Shown: positions 1-11,608, numbered from the stretch's first letter. The stretch is DNA of 64,000 bases from Nitrospira sp. CG24D (GCA_002869855.2 NEWQ02000009.1:117240-181239); one strand, 5' to 3'. Notes: generated by a model not told the origin, from the sequence alone. Numbers and translations: made by a program.

Positions 1-141
1 GCCAACGTGCTCGTCGAGAGCGAGCAGCCTGCCAGAGAGGGAGCCACATCCCTTCCCATCGATGAAGCCTATCTGACCAAGCTAGGCAAAGTGGATCAGC
101 TCGCAGTGTGGAAAGAAGCCTGTCGGCCGGACGAAGAGTAA
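1..141 (+). CDS. C-terminal fragment of an unknown protein
   Basis: Frame 1 is open from the window edge to a TAA at 139-141 and gives 46 residues ending in KEACRPDEE. The piece is hydrophilic, with no membrane segment or motif I recognise. The upstream part lies outside the window, so length and function cannot be judged. It could also be a chance open frame. Confidence 0.5.
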   Translation, partial: ANVLVESEQPAREGATSLPIDEAYLTKLGKVDQLAVWKEACRPDEE

Positions 142-434
142 GATAGCCCTTACTTCATTGCCCCGTTGAAACCAAACCTAGATTGATCAAGTCAGCTGCG
201 CTTCGGCTCTGTTGAAGCCTGATGGCGTGCTGGTGTAGTTCTATTGAACAGCTCAGATGTCAGCGTAAGATGATGGGTGCCGAAGCTGTCTCGGTACGCT
301 CTGCAAGCTTTCCGGTGCATGGGGGAACGAGTGAGTCCAAAGCGAAGAGTGAGTTCTGAAAGTGGGTCGAGGAAGAGTGCGATTGCAAGGCCGGGCTCTA
401 TTTCTTTGACCCTATGACAAGGAGATCTCGTTAT
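142..434. other. spacer without recognised features
   Basis: About 290 bases between the partial gene and the secreted protein. I see no convincing promoter, terminator, RNA or coding signal here. A minus-strand open frame across it lacks a ribosome site and looks like chance. Confidence 0.4.
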
Positions 435-971
435 ATGGAAAGCAGCAAGCAATTAGGGAAAGCGTTTCTACTAGTTGGCGTCTTCCTTTCCTGCTCCTTA
501 TACCCATTTTTGACATTTGGGGAGTCAGGAGAAGACATACCTGGTCTCCAAGGGTTGTCAGTTGAAGAAATTGTGTTTTGGCCAATCATCGGGGTTGAGA
601 CTGCGAATTCGGTACACGACACGAATGAGCTTCTTTCTAGGGCAATCATGAAGCTTGCTCGTGCAGGGATAGTCACAAGAGGAGCTCAAAGCAAATCTGA
701 AGGCGAGGATAAGGCGCCCGCACTAGTGCTTACCTTCTTGGCGAAGAAGGTAGATGGTTGTAAGGACAAACTGCTTTACACGAGAAACCTTGAGTTGTTT
801 GAGCATTCGGTGAGGCAGAGAGAGCCAAAGATATCGACTAGATCCGTGATGTTTGGAGGGCCTCTTTCTGTTGAAGTAATAGGCATACATGATGCCGATC
901 AGAAGCGTTTTAGCCAGGACATTGACCGGCTGCTGGATATGTTTATTTCTTCATACCGCTCTGCCAACTAG
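435..971 (+). CDS. secreted protein of unknown function
   Basis: The protein has 178 residues. I chose the ATG at 435 because AAGGAG lies 10 bases upstream and because the product then begins MESSKQ followed by a hydrophobic stretch (residues 9-24) typical of a signal peptide. An upstream in-frame ATG at 414 has no ribosome site. The mature part contains one Cys (DGCKDKLLY) and mixed alpha/beta sequence, with no family I recognise. It looks like a periplasmic or lipoprotein-like accessory protein with no clear operon partner. Base composition is more AT-rich than the neighbouring pyr genes, which could mean a foreign or fast-evolving gene. Confidence 0.65.
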   Translation: MESSKQLGKAFLLVGVFLSCSLYPFLTFGESGEDIPGLQGLSVEEIVFWPIIGVETANSVHDTNELLSRAIMKLARAGIVTRGAQSKSEGEDKAPALVLTFLAKKVDGCKDKLLYTRNLELFEHSVRQREPKISTRSVMFGGPLSVEVIGIHDADQKRFSQDIDRLLDMFISSYRSAN

Positions 972-1165
972 GGGCTGTGGACAAGAAGAGAGGCGGGGGT
1001 CTTTTCTTGGCACGACCTACTTGGATTCAGTAGAAGTGCGGCATACCCCGCCGCCCGCGCTTGGTCCAGTGACGGAGATGTGTCAGGTAGTAGGCGAATG
1101 GGTTTCGTTGTCTGGTTACGCGCGAACGTGATGTGGATTCGGTGTTCGGATTGGACTTGCCGAGC

Positions 1166-1194
1166 TTGACAGGCGGGGTGCGCCCCAGTAAGAT
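1166..1194 (+). promoter_or_regulatory. sigma70-type promoter of the pyr operon
   Basis: TTGACA at 1166-1171 is followed after 17 bases by TAAGAT at 1189-1194. Transcription would start near 1201, about ten bases before the PyrR-binding hairpin, which fits a regulated leader. The spacer holds a small GGGG-TGCG-CCCC palindrome of unknown meaning. The -10 matches consensus at four of six positions. Confidence 0.6.
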
Positions 1195-1240
1195 CCAGCT
1201 GCCTTTAATGCTCATCCTGAGAGGTGAGTAAGGAGCTTCT

Positions 1241-2082
<842 letters not shown>

Positions 2083-2095
2083 TGCGGAGGATGCC

Positions 2096-3016
2096 ATGAG
2101 TCTCAAACATAAAAACCTGCTCAGTCTGGCACCCTTGTCGGTGGAGGATATCCAGCTCATTCTTGAGACGGCCGATTCGTTCAAGGAAGTGAGCGGCCGC
2201 GAGATCAAGAAAGTGCCGGCGCTGCGCGGGCGGACGGTCGTGAATCTTTTCTTCGAGCCGAGCACGAGAACGCGCACGTCATTCGAGTTGGCGGCGAAGC
2301 GGCTGAGTGCTGATGTCATTAACTTTTCCCCTTCGTCGAGCAGCGTCGTCAAAGGGGAAACCTTGCTCGATACGGCGCGCAACATTGAAGCCATGCAGGC
2401 GGATATCATCGTGCTGCGCCATTCCTCGGCCGGAGCGGCCGAGACCTTGGCTCGCGGGGTGAAGTCCTCGGTGATCAATGCCGGCGACGGTTGGCACGAG
2501 CATCCGACCCAGGCGCTGCTTGACCTGTATACAATTCGTGAGCGGGGGATGGCGTTCAAGGGATTGCGCGTGGCCATTGTCGGGGATGTGGCGCATAGCC
2601 GGGTGGCCCGGTCCAACATACTGGCCTTGACCAAGCTGGGCGCTGAAGTCCGTGTGGTGGGGCCGCCGACCATGATTCCTTTGGGCATTGAAAAGATGGG
2701 TGTGCGTGTTTTTCACCATCTCGACGAAGGCCTGCGGGATGTGCAGGTCATCATGATGTTGCGGCTTCAACTTGAGCGACAGGGACGCGCGCTGTTCCCG
2801 ACCATTCGTGAGTATGCGCGTCTGTACGGGTTGACGGCGGAGCGCGTGAAGATGGCGGATCCGAAGGCGATTGTCATGCATCCCGGTCCGATCAATCGCG
2901 GGGTCGAAATCGCACCGGAAGTGGCGGATAGTCTGTCATCGGTGATTCTGGATCAAGTGGCGAACGGTGTGGCCGTTCGCATGGGGGTCTTATATCTCAT
3001 GTCAGGAGCGAACTAA
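2096..3016 (+). CDS. pyrB: aspartate carbamoyltransferase catalytic subunit
   Basis: This 306-residue enzyme joins carbamoyl phosphate and aspartate, the committed step of UMP synthesis in the cytosol. The carbamoyl-phosphate motif [13 protein letters not shown] (STRTRT at residues 56-61) and HPTQALLD are intact, and the length is normal. A GGAGG site precedes the ATG. No pyrI regulatory subunit is seen. The last 65 bases of the gene, with the start of pyrC, are repeated about 315 bases downstream. Confidence 0.97.
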   Translation: MSLKHKNLLSLAPLSVEDIQLILETADSFKEVSGREIKKVPALRGRTVVNLFFEPSTRTRTSFELAAKRLSADVINFSPSSSSVVKGETLLDTARNIEAMQADIIVLRHSSAGAAETLARGVKSSVINAGDGWHEHPTQALLDLYTIRERGMAFKGLRVAIVGDVAHSRVARSNILALTKLGAEVRVVGPPTMIPLGIEKMGVRVFHHLDEGLRDVQVIMMLRLQLERQGRALFPTIREYARLYGLTAERVKMADPKAIVMHPGPINRGVEIAPEVADSLSSVILDQVANGVAVRMGVLYLMSGAN

Positions 3017-3057
3017 ATTCTGGCGATAGTGACTCAGGGGGGACGGGTGATCGATCA
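2951..3057 (+). repeat. pyrB end / pyrC start junction, upstream copy
   Basis: This stretch covers the last codons of pyrB, its stop and a pyrC-like start. It is repeated at 3267-3370 with about 80 percent identity: both copies share GATCAAG-GGCGAACGG, GTGGCCGTTCGCATGGG, TCAGGAGC-AACTAAAT and TGGCGATA. Repeat copy B lies between them. Confidence 0.85.
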
Positions 3058-3067
3058 GAGGTCTTAG
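3020..3067 (+). pseudogene. truncated relic of the pyrC start
   Basis: After the pyrB stop the sequence CTGGCGATAGTGACTCAG reads LAIVTQGGRVIDQRS then TAG. It aligns with the true PyrC N-terminus MAILIKGGQVIDPGRV. Only 15 codons survive and the start codon has changed to CTG, so it is a decayed duplicate. Confidence 0.7.
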
Positions 3068-3140
3068 CAGCTGCGGAAAAAATCGGTGGATGAGAAAAAG
3101 CGGCCAATGATGCTTGAGTGGCATCACGGCCTGAACAACC

Positions 3141-3264
3141 ACAGGCTGCTCAAAAAGGCCGTTCAGCAAGGCCACAGCGAGCGAAGAGGCGAGGCGTACG
3201 GGTTGGTACGTTGAGCCTCTTCGTGAAGCGAGAACGCCGCTGGCGGACTTTTTCAGCAGCCTGT
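3141..3264. repeat. dispersed palindromic repeat, copy B
   Basis: Terminal inverted repeats ACAGGCTGCTCAAAAAGG and CTTTTTCAGCAGCCTGT bound the same core as the other copies, here in the opposite orientation (GCAAGGCCACAGCGAGCGAA and TGAAGCGAGAACGCC). It sits between the two copies of the duplicated pyrB/pyrC junction. Confidence 0.85.
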
Positions 3265-3266
3265 TA

Positions 3267-3370
3267 GATCAAGCGGCGAACGGCGTGGCCGTTCGCATGG
3301 GTAGCCATCTCATATCAGGAGCAAACTAAATCGTGGCGATATTGATTAAGGGCGGACAGGTCATCGATCC
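3267..3370 (+). repeat. pyrB end / pyrC start junction, functional copy
   Basis: This is the second copy of the sequence at 2951-3057. It supplies the ribosome site AGGAGC (3317-3322) and the GTG start of the working pyrC at 3333. The portion before 3330 is a non-coding remnant of the pyrB 3' end. Confidence 0.85.
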
Positions 3371-4619
3371 GGGGCGTGTAAATGGAGCGGCGGATGTCTT
3401 GATCGACCAGGGGGAAATTGCGGCGGTGGGGACGAATCTGAAGGTTCCCGCTGGTTGTACGATCATCGATGCGAAAGGGCTGCTGGTGTTGCCAGGATTT
3501 GTGGATTTGCATGTGCATTTCCGCGAGCCGGGGTTTGAGTATAAGGAAACGATTCAGAGCGGCAGCGCCGCGGCGGTGGCCGGTGGATTTACCACGGTGT
3601 GTGCCATGCCGAACACGAAGCCGGTGAACGACAATCAAGCGGTGACGGAATTCATGATAGATCGGGCGCGCACGGCGGGGTTGGCCAATGTGTTGCCCAT
3701 CGGAGCGATCACGAAGGGCTCGGAGGGGAAGGAATTGGCGGAGATCGGCGATCTGCACCGGTCAGGCTGCGTGGCCATTTCCGATGACGGCAAGCCGGTC
3801 ATGAACAGTCTCGTGATGCGGCGGGCGATGGAATATGCGGTGGCCTTTGACATCCCGGTAGTGGATCACTGCGAGGATCTGCATCTTGCCGAGGGCGGCT
3901 GCATGAATGAGGGGTTGATTTCCACCGAGTTGGGGCTGCCCGGCATTCCTGCCGCGGCGGAAGATGTGATGGTCGCTCGCAATCTTTCGCTGTCGGAACT
4001 TACCGGCGCGCGCTTGCATCTGGCCCATATCAGCACGGCCGGGTCGGTGCGGATGGTCCGCGAAGCGAAAGCCCGCGGGATCAAGGTAACGGCCGAGGCC
4101 TGCCCCCACCATTTCACGCTCACTGAGGATGTGGTGCGGGGCTACAACACGCTGGCGAAAATGAATCCTCCGTTACGGACGGGTGAAGATGTGCAGGCGA
4201 TCAAAGAGGGGCTGCGCGATGGAACGATCGATGTCATCGCCACAGACCATGCGCCCCATGCCACACAGGAAAAGCAGCAGGACTTTACCGAGGCCCCGTT
4301 CGGCATCGTCGGATTGGAAACGGCGCTCTCGCTGACGCTGGCTTTGGTGGATGAAGGCGTGCTGACGCTGGAGCAGGCGGTTGATAAACTGGCAACTTCA
4401 CCGGCGATCGCATTCGGGCTCAAGAAGGGCACGCTGGCTGTCGGGGCCGATGCGGATGTGGCGATCGTCGATCCCAACGAACAGTGGCAAGTCGATCCCA
4501 GCAAGTTCAAGTCGAAAAGCCGGAACACGCCTTTTGCCGGATGGAAGGTGAAGGGGCGGGTCAGAACGACGATTGTCGGGGGGCGGGTGGTGTTTGAAGC
4601 GACTCCAGCGGAGCGGTAG
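3333..4619 (+). CDS. pyrC: dihydroorotase
   Basis: The 428-residue amidohydrolase closes carbamoyl-aspartate to dihydroorotate. Metal ligands are in the usual places: HVHFREPG (H60, H62), HCED, HLAHIST and DHAPH. The length and motifs indicate the class I type found next to pyrB. The start is GTG, supported by AGGAGC 10 bases upstream and by MAILIKGGQVIDPG, a typical N-terminus. The upstream region carries a duplicated junction, so its promoter-distal spacing is unusual. The next gene starts three bases after the stop. Confidence 0.97.
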   Translation: MAILIKGGQVIDPGRVNGAADVLIDQGEIAAVGTNLKVPAGCTIIDAKGLLVLPGFVDLHVHFREPGFEYKETIQSGSAAAVAGGFTTVCAMPNTKPVNDNQAVTEFMIDRARTAGLANVLPIGAITKGSEGKELAEIGDLHRSGCVAISDDGKPVMNSLVMRRAMEYAVAFDIPVVDHCEDLHLAEGGCMNEGLISTELGLPGIPAAAEDVMVARNLSLSELTGARLHLAHISTAGSVRMVREAKARGIKVTAEACPHHFTLTEDVVRGYNTLAKMNPPLRTGEDVQAIKEGLRDGTIDVIATDHAPHATQEKQQDFTEAPFGIVGLETALSLTLALVDEGVLTLEQAVDKLATSPAIAFGLKKGTLAVGADADVAIVDPNEQWQVDPSKFKSKSRNTPFAGWKVKGRVRTTIVGGRVVFEATPAER

Positions 4620-4622
4620 TCT

Positions 4623-5159
4623 ATGATGGAGTCCCGGGCGTGGTTGTGGATGTCTCGCATTGGTCTGACGCTCGAATGGGTGGCCTTGGGAGTCTGGGTG
4701 GGCGGGTTAGTGATTCTGGTGGCTGCCGTGATTCCAGCGGTGTTTAACACGTTCGGCGGGCAGGATTCCGGAGGATTTTTTCTGACGAGAGCATTTGAAG
4801 GATTCAATCGAGCGGTGATGGTGGTGATGGTGGTGATGATAGCCGGGATGGTCTGGCGTCGGTGGGTTCAACATCCGGTGATGGCTCCCACATCGCTTGA
4901 AATGCTCCTGCTCGGCGTGATGGTGCTCATTGCGGCGATCATAATCGGGTTCTTGCATCCTCAGGCGGCTGTGCTCCAAGCTGAGGCCTTTGCAATCAAG
5001 GATGAAACGGCAAGGAAGGCGGCGTTTGAAGCCTTTTTCAGACTCCACATGCCGGTGCGCGCGCTCTATATGGTGAATCTCTGTTTGGGCATCGTATTGA
5101 TGGGTGTGCGAGTCAATCACACATTGCACACATTGCGAGTGAGTAAGGGGCAGGTATGA
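4623..5159 (+). CDS. DUF4149-like membrane protein
   Basis: The 178-residue protein has about four hydrophobic segments (roughly residues 12-40, 64-80, 94-112 and 146-164) and the [10 protein letters not shown] pattern of DUF4149-type inner-membrane proteins of unknown function. It lies between pyrC and carA: its ATG follows the pyrC stop by three bases, and its TGA overlaps the carA ATG. Tandem codons VVMVVMVVM come from a GATGGTGGT-type run. A role in pyrimidine synthesis is not evident; it may just share the transcript. Confidence 0.75.
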   Translation: MMESRAWLWMSRIGLTLEWVALGVWVGGLVILVAAVIPAVFNTFGGQDSGGFFLTRAFEGFNRAVMVVMVVMIAGMVWRRWVQHPVMAPTSLEMLLLGVMVLIAAIIIGFLHPQAAVLQAEAFAIKDETARKAAFEAFFRLHMPVRALYMVNLCLGIVLMGVRVNHTLHTLRVSKGQV

Positions 5160-6334
5160 AGAAGGCACTCTTGGCATTGGCCGATGGAACGGTTTTCGAG
5201 GGGCGTGCTCTCGGGTATGCAGGCGAAGCCATTGGCGAAGTCGTGTTCAATACGGCTATGACCGGGTATCAAGAGGTGCTGACTGATCCTTCCTATAAAG
5301 GACAGATCATCACGATGACCTGTCCGCATATCGGAAACTATGGGGTGACGCCGGAGGATATTGAGTCGCGGAAAGTCTGGGCGGAGGGATTCGTGGTGAT
5401 GGAGGCCAGCCGGCTGGCGAGCAATTGGCGAAGCAAGGAGTGTATTCAGGATTATCTGACTAAAGCCAAGATCGTTGCGATCGAGGGGTTGGATACGCGT
5501 GCGCTGACCCGTCATCTTCGGGAGAAGGGCTCGCAGCAAGCGCTGATCACGCATGTGGACGCTGATCGAGAGTCTGCCGTCAAGAAGGCCAAGCAGGCGC
5601 CGAGCATTATCGGCCGCGATCTCGTCGCCGAGGTGACGTCGAAACGTTCCTATGAATGGGAAACCGGTTCGGGGGAATGGATGCCTGATGTGGTGCCGGT
5701 GCGGGCGCGATCCGAGCGACGAAAGCCCTGGCGGGTGGTGGCCTACGATTTCGGCGTAAAGGAAAATATTCTGCGACGGCTGGTCGACGTGGGTTGCCAT
5801 GTGACGGTGGTGCCGGCGTCGACGTCGGCTGCCGAAGTGCAGGCGTTGAAGCCGGACGGGGTGTTTCTCTCGAACGGTCCGGGCGATCCGGAGGGCGTGC
5901 CCTATGCGATGGAAGCGGTGCGTGCCTTGATCGGTCGCTACCCTATCTTCGGCATTTGCCTTGGTCATCAAATCATCGGATTGGCCTTGGGTCTCAAGAC
6001 CTACAAGCTGAAATTCGGGCATCATGGGTCGAACCATCCGGTCATCGATATCCGGACGCGCAAGGTGGAGATCACCTCGCAGAATCACAATTTCGCCGTG
6101 CAGAGCCCGACCCCGATCACTGGCGTGCCGGAGCGTCCGGTGACGATCGAGACCAAGCTCGGCAAGGTGTCGATTACGCACCTGAGCCTGAACGATCAGT
6201 CGATTGAAGGGATGGTCTGTCTGGACCAGCCGGTCTTTTCGGTGCAATATCATCCGGAGGCCTCGCCTGGTCCGCATGATTCGGCGTACCTGTTTGAGGA
6301 GTTTGTGCAGCTTATGGAGAAACATCATGGATAG
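5156..6334 (+). CDS. carA: carbamoyl-phosphate synthase small (glutaminase) subunit
   Basis: The 392-residue subunit releases ammonia from glutamine for CarB, which makes carbamoyl phosphate for pyrimidines and arginine. The N-terminal CarA domain is followed by a class I amidotransferase with the nucleophile in GICLGHQ (C268) and the His/Glu of [11 protein letters not shown]. The start overlaps the DUF4149 stop by four bases, and the end overlaps sppA by eight. CarB is separated from it by two protease genes, an unusual arrangement. Confidence 0.97.
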   Translation: MKKALLALADGTVFEGRALGYAGEAIGEVVFNTAMTGYQEVLTDPSYKGQIITMTCPHIGNYGVTPEDIESRKVWAEGFVVMEASRLASNWRSKECIQDYLTKAKIVAIEGLDTRALTRHLREKGSQQALITHVDADRESAVKKAKQAPSIIGRDLVAEVTSKRSYEWETGSGEWMPDVVPVRARSERRKPWRVVAYDFGVKENILRRLVDVGCHVTVVPASTSAAEVQALKPDGVFLSNGPGDPEGVPYAMEAVRALIGRYPIFGICLGHQIIGLALGLKTYKLKFGHHGSNHPVIDIRTRKVEITSQNHNFAVQSPTPITGVPERPVTIETKLGKVSITHLSLNDQSIEGMVCLDQPVFSVQYHPEASPGPHDSAYLFEEFVQLMEKHHG

Positions 6335-7292
6335 ATTCAGCCAATCCGTCGCCGGTGTGTTCGTCGTGGTCTTGAGTGTGTTGCACGCGGGCTGCGTCAA
6401 TATTCAGATCCCGCCGCCGCCCGCTCAGCTGGAGGAGCGGCAGGTGAGTGGGACAGGCAAGGATAAGATTTTGCTCGTGGATGTGTCCGGGATGATCAGT
6501 TCGGAAGAGAAGGCGAGTTTCTATACCCATCCCAGCATGATCGCGACGATCAAGGAAGAACTGACGCGGGCCTCACGTGATGAGTCGGTCAAGGCGCTGG
6601 TGTTGCGGATCAATACGCCTGGCGGCACGGTCACGGCGTCGGATATCATTCATCATGAACTCAAACTCTTTAAAGCGTCCCGCAAGATTCCGGTCATTGC
6701 TTCGATCATGGATGTGGGGGCTTCGGGCGGCTATTACATCGCTTCCGCCGCGGACCGGATCATGGCCCATCCCTCGACGGTGACGGGGAGTATCGGCGTC
6801 ATCATGCTCACGGTGAATACTCACGGGCTGTTGGAGAAAGTGGGGGTAGAGGCCACCGCGATCACCTCCGGCCCCCGGAAGGATATGGGGTCGCCGTTTC
6901 GCGCCATGACTCCGGAAGAGCGGGGCATTTTTCAAGGGTTGATCGATTCGTTCTATCAGCGGTTTTTGACCGTTGTGCAGGAGGGCAGGCCGAATCTCCA
7001 GATGGAGCAGATCAAGAAGCTGGCCGATGGCCGGATCTATACCGGCGATCAAGCGAAAGCGGCAGGATTGGTCGATGAGATCGGCTATCTGGAGGAAGCC
7101 ATAGAAGCGGCCAAGAAGAAAGCGGGACTGACCGAGGCGAAGGTGGTGACCTATCACCGCCCGGGCGATTATTCGAACAATGTGTACACCAAGCTCATGG
7201 CGCCCGGTCCGCTGGCGGCGCTGGGCAATCTCGACGTGATGTCGTTTGTCAGGGGTGGCACGCCGCAGTTCATGTATTTGTGGATGCCGTAG
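6327..7292 (+). CDS. sppA: signal peptide peptidase SppA-type serine protease, lipoprotein
   Basis: The ATG at 6327 gives 321 residues starting with a signal sequence and lipobox LHAGC (C23), so the protein should be anchored in the envelope. It is the short, single-domain SppA type: [10 protein letters not shown] carries the likely Ser nucleophile (S133) and SGPRKDMG the Lys (K185). Family members degrade cleaved signal peptides in or near the membrane. It overlaps carA by eight bases, so translation is probably coupled. The same reading frame is open further upstream inside carA, but only this start yields the signal peptide. Confidence 0.88.
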   Translation: MDRFSQSVAGVFVVVLSVLHAGCVNIQIPPPPAQLEERQVSGTGKDKILLVDVSGMISSEEKASFYTHPSMIATIKEELTRASRDESVKALVLRINTPGGTVTASDIIHHELKLFKASRKIPVIASIMDVGASGGYYIASAADRIMAHPSTVTGSIGVIMLTVNTHGLLEKVGVEATAITSGPRKDMGSPFRAMTPEERGIFQGLIDSFYQRFLTVVQEGRPNLQMEQIKKLADGRIYTGDQAKAAGLVDEIGYLEEAIEAAKKKAGLTEAKVVTYHRPGDYSNNVYTKLMAPGPLAALGNLDVMSFVRGGTPQFMYLWMP

Positions 7293-7335
7293 GCCGGGCT
7301 GAAATCGTTCCAGGCCGGTGTGATTGAGTGACGTG

Positions 7336-8298
7336 ATGGCACAACAGGTTGATCATAACGTGGACCAATTTCTTGCTACCCCGGTCGGGCGGCGTGCCGT
7401 GCTGGCGCTTGGGGTGCGAGGAGTGGCCGGAATTTATGCGGCACTTGGGGCTTGCACGGCTCTGGGGCTGCTGTCGTCGTTGTCCGCCTGTTATCGCGCT
7501 CCGGGAACCGCCCGCGATCAGCTTATTTTCTTTTCGGAAGAAAAGGAAATGGAGTTTGGACTCGGCGCGTACCGGGAGGTCTTGCGGCAGGCCACGCTGA
7601 GCGACAATGTCGAGATCAATGAATTGGTTCAGCGAGTGGGCCAGCGGATCGCCAAAGCCGCCAATAAGCCGGAGTACCAGTGGGAGTTTGCGGTCATCGA
7701 AGATGACAAGATGGTGAACGCTTTTTGTTTGCCCGGCGGAAAAGTGGCGGTGTTTACCGGCATTCTCAAGGTGACCAAGAGTGAGGTGGGATTGGCAACG
7801 GTGATGGGGCATGAGGTCGCTCATGCGCTTCAGCGGCATGGCGTCGAGCGGATGAGCCGCAGCATCATCGATCAAATCGCTCAGTTGGGAGCTATCGGTG
7901 CCGCAGCGGCCGGGCATGCCGGAGGCGGAGCCATGCAGGGGTTGCTTGGCGCCTATGGCGTGAACGTCTCCCTGCCCTTCAACCGCAAGCAGGAGTCGGA
8001 AGCCGATTATATCGGTCTGCGCCTCATGGCGGAGGCGGGATTCGATCCGCGTGAAGCGGTGCCGTTCTGGGAGCGCATGAGCGGCTGTCCCCGGCAGATG
8101 ATCGGGAAGGTGTGCTTCCGGTCGCAGCAGGCGGTTCCGGAGTTTCTCTCGACCCATCCCTCGGACCTCACCCGTATTAATCAAATCGAGGCCTGGTTGC
8201 CGGACGCGATGCAACATTATCATGGACCCAATGCCCCGACGGCCCCGCCTCCGGTACCCTATCGTCCGCTGATCGGACCGATGCCACAACTTAGCTAG
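7336..8298 (+). CDS. M48-family zinc metalloprotease, probable lipoprotein
   Basis: From the ATG at 7336 the protein has 320 residues; a TTG (7324) or GTG (7333) start is possible. The zinc motif HEVAH (H159, E160, H163) and the downstream ESEADYIGLRLMAEAG glutamate are those of M48 peptidases such as BepA/LoiP, which act on outer-membrane proteins. A hydrophobic N-terminal region ends at LSAC (C52), suggesting a lipoprotein, though the segment is long. It follows sppA and precedes carB on the same strand. Confidence 0.87.
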   Translation: MAQQVDHNVDQFLATPVGRRAVLALGVRGVAGIYAALGACTALGLLSSLSACYRAPGTARDQLIFFSEEKEMEFGLGAYREVLRQATLSDNVEINELVQRVGQRIAKAANKPEYQWEFAVIEDDKMVNAFCLPGGKVAVFTGILKVTKSEVGLATVMGHEVAHALQRHGVERMSRSIIDQIAQLGAIGAAAAGHAGGGAMQGLLGAYGVNVSLPFNRKQESEADYIGLRLMAEAGFDPREAVPFWERMSGCPRQMIGKVCFRSQQAVPEFLSTHPSDLTRINQIEAWLPDAMQHYHGPNAPTAPPPVPYRPLIGPMPQLS

Positions 8299-8319
8299 GT
8301 TACACACTGTAGAGGACGC

Positions 8320-11300
8320 ATGCCGAAACGCACTGATATCAAGTCGATTCTGTTGATTGGATCCGGTCCGATCGTGATCGGCCAGGCTTGTGAGTTTGAC
8401 TACTCCGGCACGCAGGCCTGCAAAGCGCTGCGGGAAGAGGGTTTCAAGGTTATCCTCATCAATAGCAACCCTGCCACGATTATGACCGATCCCGAGCTGG
8501 CCGACCGCACGTACATTGAGCCGATCACGCTGGAGGTGGTGGAGAAAGTCATTGAACGTGAACGCCCCGATGCGCTCTTGCCGACGATGGGTGGGCAAAC
8601 GGCGTTGAATGCGACGATGGGACTGGTAAAGCGCGGCGTGTTGGAGAAGTACGGCGTCAAGCTGATCGGGGCTTCGGCGGAAGCCATTCACAAAGCTGAA
8701 GATCGTGAGGCGTTTAAGCAGGCGATGCAGCGGATCGGTTTGAACGTACCGGAGAGTGGGACGGCGCACAATCGCGATGAGGCGGCCAGAATTCTGGAGA
8801 AAGTTGGATTTCCGGCCATCATCCGGCCCTCGTTTACGATGGGCGGGACCGGCGGCAACATTGCCTACAACCGGGAGGAGTTCGAAAAGCTCATCGACTG
8901 GGCTTTGGCTATGAGCCCGACCGGCCAGGTCTTAATCGAACGATCGTTGATCGGGTGGAAAGAGTACGAGTTGGAGGTCATGCGGGATCTCAAGGACAAT
9001 GTGGTCATCATCTGTCCGATCGAGAATCTGGACCCGATGGGCGTGCATACCGGCGACAGTATCACCGTGGCGCCGGCCATGACCCTGACCGACAAGGAAT
9101 ATCAACGCATGCGCGACGCGGCCTTGCGGATTATTCGTGAGATCGGCGTCGACACGGGTGGTTCGAACATTCAATTCGGTCTGAATCCCGACAACGGGGA
9201 AATGATTATCATCGAGATGAACCCGCGCGTGTCGCGGAGCTCGGCTCTGGCGTCGAAGGCCACCGGCTTCCCGATTGCGAAGATCGCGGCCAAGCTGGCA
9301 ATCGGTTACACGTTGGACGAGATCACCAACGATATTACGGGTGTGACCAAGGCGTCCTTCGAACCCACCATTGATTACGTCGTGGTCAAGATTCCTCGCT
9401 TTGCTTTTCAGAAATTCAAAGGGGCCGATCCGACGCTCACGACGCAGATGAAGTCGGTGGGCGAAGTGATGGCGATCGGCCGGACGTTCAAGGAGTCGTT
9501 GCAGAAAGCGATTCGCTCGTTGGAGCTGGATTTGAACGGACTGGCCTCACGGGTCGGTATTGATCGGGGGATTCCTGCCGAGTTCAATCGCGCCGAGGTG
9601 GTCGAGAAGATCCGGCGTACCCTGAAAACTCCATTGCCTGAGCGGCTCTGGTATCTGGCCGATGGGATCAGACTCGGCCTCACGAATGACGAATTGTTCG
9701 CCATTACCAAAATCGATCCCTGGTTTTTGGAGCAGGTTCGTGAGCTGATCCAGTTTGAACAGTTGTTGGTAGGCAAGGCCGACAACGCCTCTGCGGTTCT
9801 CGCGGGTGATCTGTTGTGGGAGGCGAAAGAGTTAGGATTTTCCGATGACCGGATCGGTCAACTGCTCGGGGTTGATGGAGCGGTCGTTCGGAAGGCGCGC
9901 ATGGGGGCCGGCAAGTCCGCCAAGCCGGCCAGAGCCGTCACATATAAGCGGGTGGATACCTGTGCCGCGGAGTTTGAAGCGAATACACCCTACCTCTATT
10001 CGACCTACGGCAGCGAGTGCGAATCGCGTCCCTCCGATCGCACGAAGGTCGTGATTCTCGGCGGCGGCCCCAATCGGATCGGGCAGGGGATCGAATTCGA
10101 CTACTGCTGTGTGCATGCGGCGATGGCGTTGCGTGAAGAGGGTGTCGAAACGATCATGGTGAATTGCAATCCCGAAACGGTGAGCACCGACTATGACACC
10201 TCGGATCGTCTCTACTTTGAGCCGCTTACCGAGGAGGATGTGTTGAACATCATCCATCGGGAGCAACCGCTCGGGGTGGTGCTTCAATTCGGCGGGCAGA
10301 CTCCGTTGAAATTGGCGTTGCCGCTCTCCAGGGCCGGGGTGAAAATTCTCGGGACCAGCCCGGAGGCCATCGATCGGGCGGAGGATCGGGAACGGTTCCG
10401 CGATCTGTTGGATAAGCTTGGATTGCGTCAGGCCGAAAGCGGCATGGCCCGCTCCGTCGATGAGGCGGTGCAGATTGCCGGGAAGATCACCTATCCCGTG
10501 ATGGTGCGTCCCTCCTATGTGTTGGGTGGGCGGTCGATGCAGATTGTGTACGATGAAGCCGATTTGCTGGAGTACATGCGTTCGGCAGTGAAGGCATCGC
10601 CCAAACACCCGGTGTTGATCGACAAGTATCTCTCGGACGCGATCGAGATCGATGCCGATGCCATTTCTGACGGGAAAACGGTAGTGGTAGCCGGCATTAT
10701 GGAGCATATTGAAGAAGCCGGGGTGCACTCGGGTGATTCGGCCTGTTCGCTTCCGCCGTACACCTTGGATAAGGCACTCGTTCGTGAAATTGAGCGGCAG
10801 ATGAAGGCGTTAGCGTTGGAGTTAGGTGTCGTGGGTCTAATGAATGCGCAGTTCGCCGTGAAGGACCAGACGGTGTATGTGCTCGAGGTGAATCCACGGG
10901 GTTCGCGCACCGTGCCGTTCGTCAGCAAAGCCATCGGTGTTCCGCTGGCCAAGCTGGCGATGAAGGTGATGCTAGGAAAGTCGCTCCAAGACCTCGGCTT
11001 TACCGAGGCGCCGCAGCCCGCGCACTTGTCGGTGAAGGAGGCGGTGTTCCCGTTCAATAAATTTCCGGGTGTCGATGTGCTGTTGGGGCCGGAAATGAAA
11101 TCGACGGGAGAAGTCATGGGCATCGATGGCGATTTCGGCTGGGCGTTTGCTAAATCTCAGGCCGGAGCCGGGGCCACCCTGCCGCAATCAGGCACCGCCT
11201 TTCTCAGTGTGAAAGAGTCCGATCGTCCGGCGGCCTGGGATGTGGCGAATCGGTTGCACGAGCTGGGCTTTCAGATTCAAGCGACCAGCGGCACGGCTGG

Positions 11301-11592
11301 GTTTTTGAGAGAGCAGGGGCTTGAAGTAACCGTCGTCAACAAGGTTCAAGAGGGCCGGCCGCACATAGTTGACCATATTAAAAACGGTGAGGTAGTCTTG
11401 GTCGTGAATACGGTTCAGACGGCCTCCGCGCATACGGATTCGCTCTCGATCCGGCGGGAAGCGTTGCAAAAGGGGCTCCCCTATTTTACGACAATGCGAG
11501 GAGCCTTGGCGGCAGCGATGGGAATTGAGGCCCTGGCAAGGAAAGAATTGTCGATTCGATCGCTGCAAGAGTATCATTGTCGTCAGGTGTAA
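8320..11592 (+). CDS. carB: carbamoyl-phosphate synthase large subunit
   Basis: The 1090-residue protein has the full CarB plan: two ATP-grasp synthetase halves (starting at [22 protein letters not shown] and, near residue 575, [19 protein letters not shown]) and a C-terminal MGS-like regulatory domain that usually binds UMP or ornithine. It uses ammonia from CarA, bicarbonate and two ATP. It is separated from carA by sppA and the M48 gene, and greA follows 16 bases later. Nothing is missing or truncated. Confidence 0.98.
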   Translation: MPKRTDIKSILLIGSGPIVIGQACEFDYSGTQACKALREEGFKVILINSNPATIMTDPELADRTYIEPITLEVVEKVIERERPDALLPTMGGQTALNATMGLVKRGVLEKYGVKLIGASAEAIHKAEDREAFKQAMQRIGLNVPESGTAHNRDEAARILEKVGFPAIIRPSFTMGGTGGNIAYNREEFEKLIDWALAMSPTGQVLIERSLIGWKEYELEVMRDLKDNVVIICPIENLDPMGVHTGDSITVAPAMTLTDKEYQRMRDAALRIIREIGVDTGGSNIQFGLNPDNGEMIIIEMNPRVSRSSALASKATGFPIAKIAAKLAIGYTLDEITNDITGVTKASFEPTIDYVVVKIPRFAFQKFKGADPTLTTQMKSVGEVMAIGRTFKESLQKAIRSLELDLNGLASRVGIDRGIPAEFNRAEVVEKIRRTLKTPLPERLWYLADGIRLGLTNDELFAITKIDPWFLEQVRELIQFEQLLVGKADNASAVLAGDLLWEAKELGFSDDRIGQLLGVDGAVVRKARMGAGKSAKPARAVTYKRVDTCAAEFEANTPYLYSTYGSECESRPSDRTKVVILGGGPNRIGQGIEFDYCCVHAAMALREEGVETIMVNCNPETVSTDYDTSDRLYFEPLTEEDVLNIIHREQPLGVVLQFGGQTPLKLALPLSRAGVKILGTSPEAIDRAEDRERFRDLLDKLGLRQAESGMARSVDEAVQIAGKITYPVMVRPSYVLGGRSMQIVYDEADLLEYMRSAVKASPKHPVLIDKYLSDAIEIDADAISDGKTVVVAGIMEHIEEAGVHSGDSACSLPPYTLDKALVREIERQMKALALELGVVGLMNAQFAVKDQTVYVLEVNPRGSRTVPFVSKAIGVPLAKLAMKVMLGKSLQDLGFTEAPQPAHLSVKEAVFPFNKFPGVDVLLGPEMKSTGEVMGIDGDFGWAFAKSQAGAGATLPQSGTAFLSVKESDRPAAWDVANRLHELGFQIQATSGTAGFLREQGLEVTVVNKVQEGRPHIVDHIKNGEVVLVVNTVQTASAHTDSLSIRREALQKGLPYFTTMRGALAAAMGIEALARKELSIRSLQEYHCRQV

Positions 11593-11608
11593 GAGGAGTT
11601 ACTGCGGT

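Noticed and set aside
4815..4845. GATGGTGGT-type run (apparent microsatellite)
   Set aside because: It lies in a membrane helix encoding Val-Met repeats and looks like ordinary coding use of ATG and GTG codons.
5117..6400. A 427-codon minus-strand frame opposite carA
   Set aside because: It mirrors the codon structure of carA and is rich in His/Arg, typical of antisense shadows in GC-rich genes.
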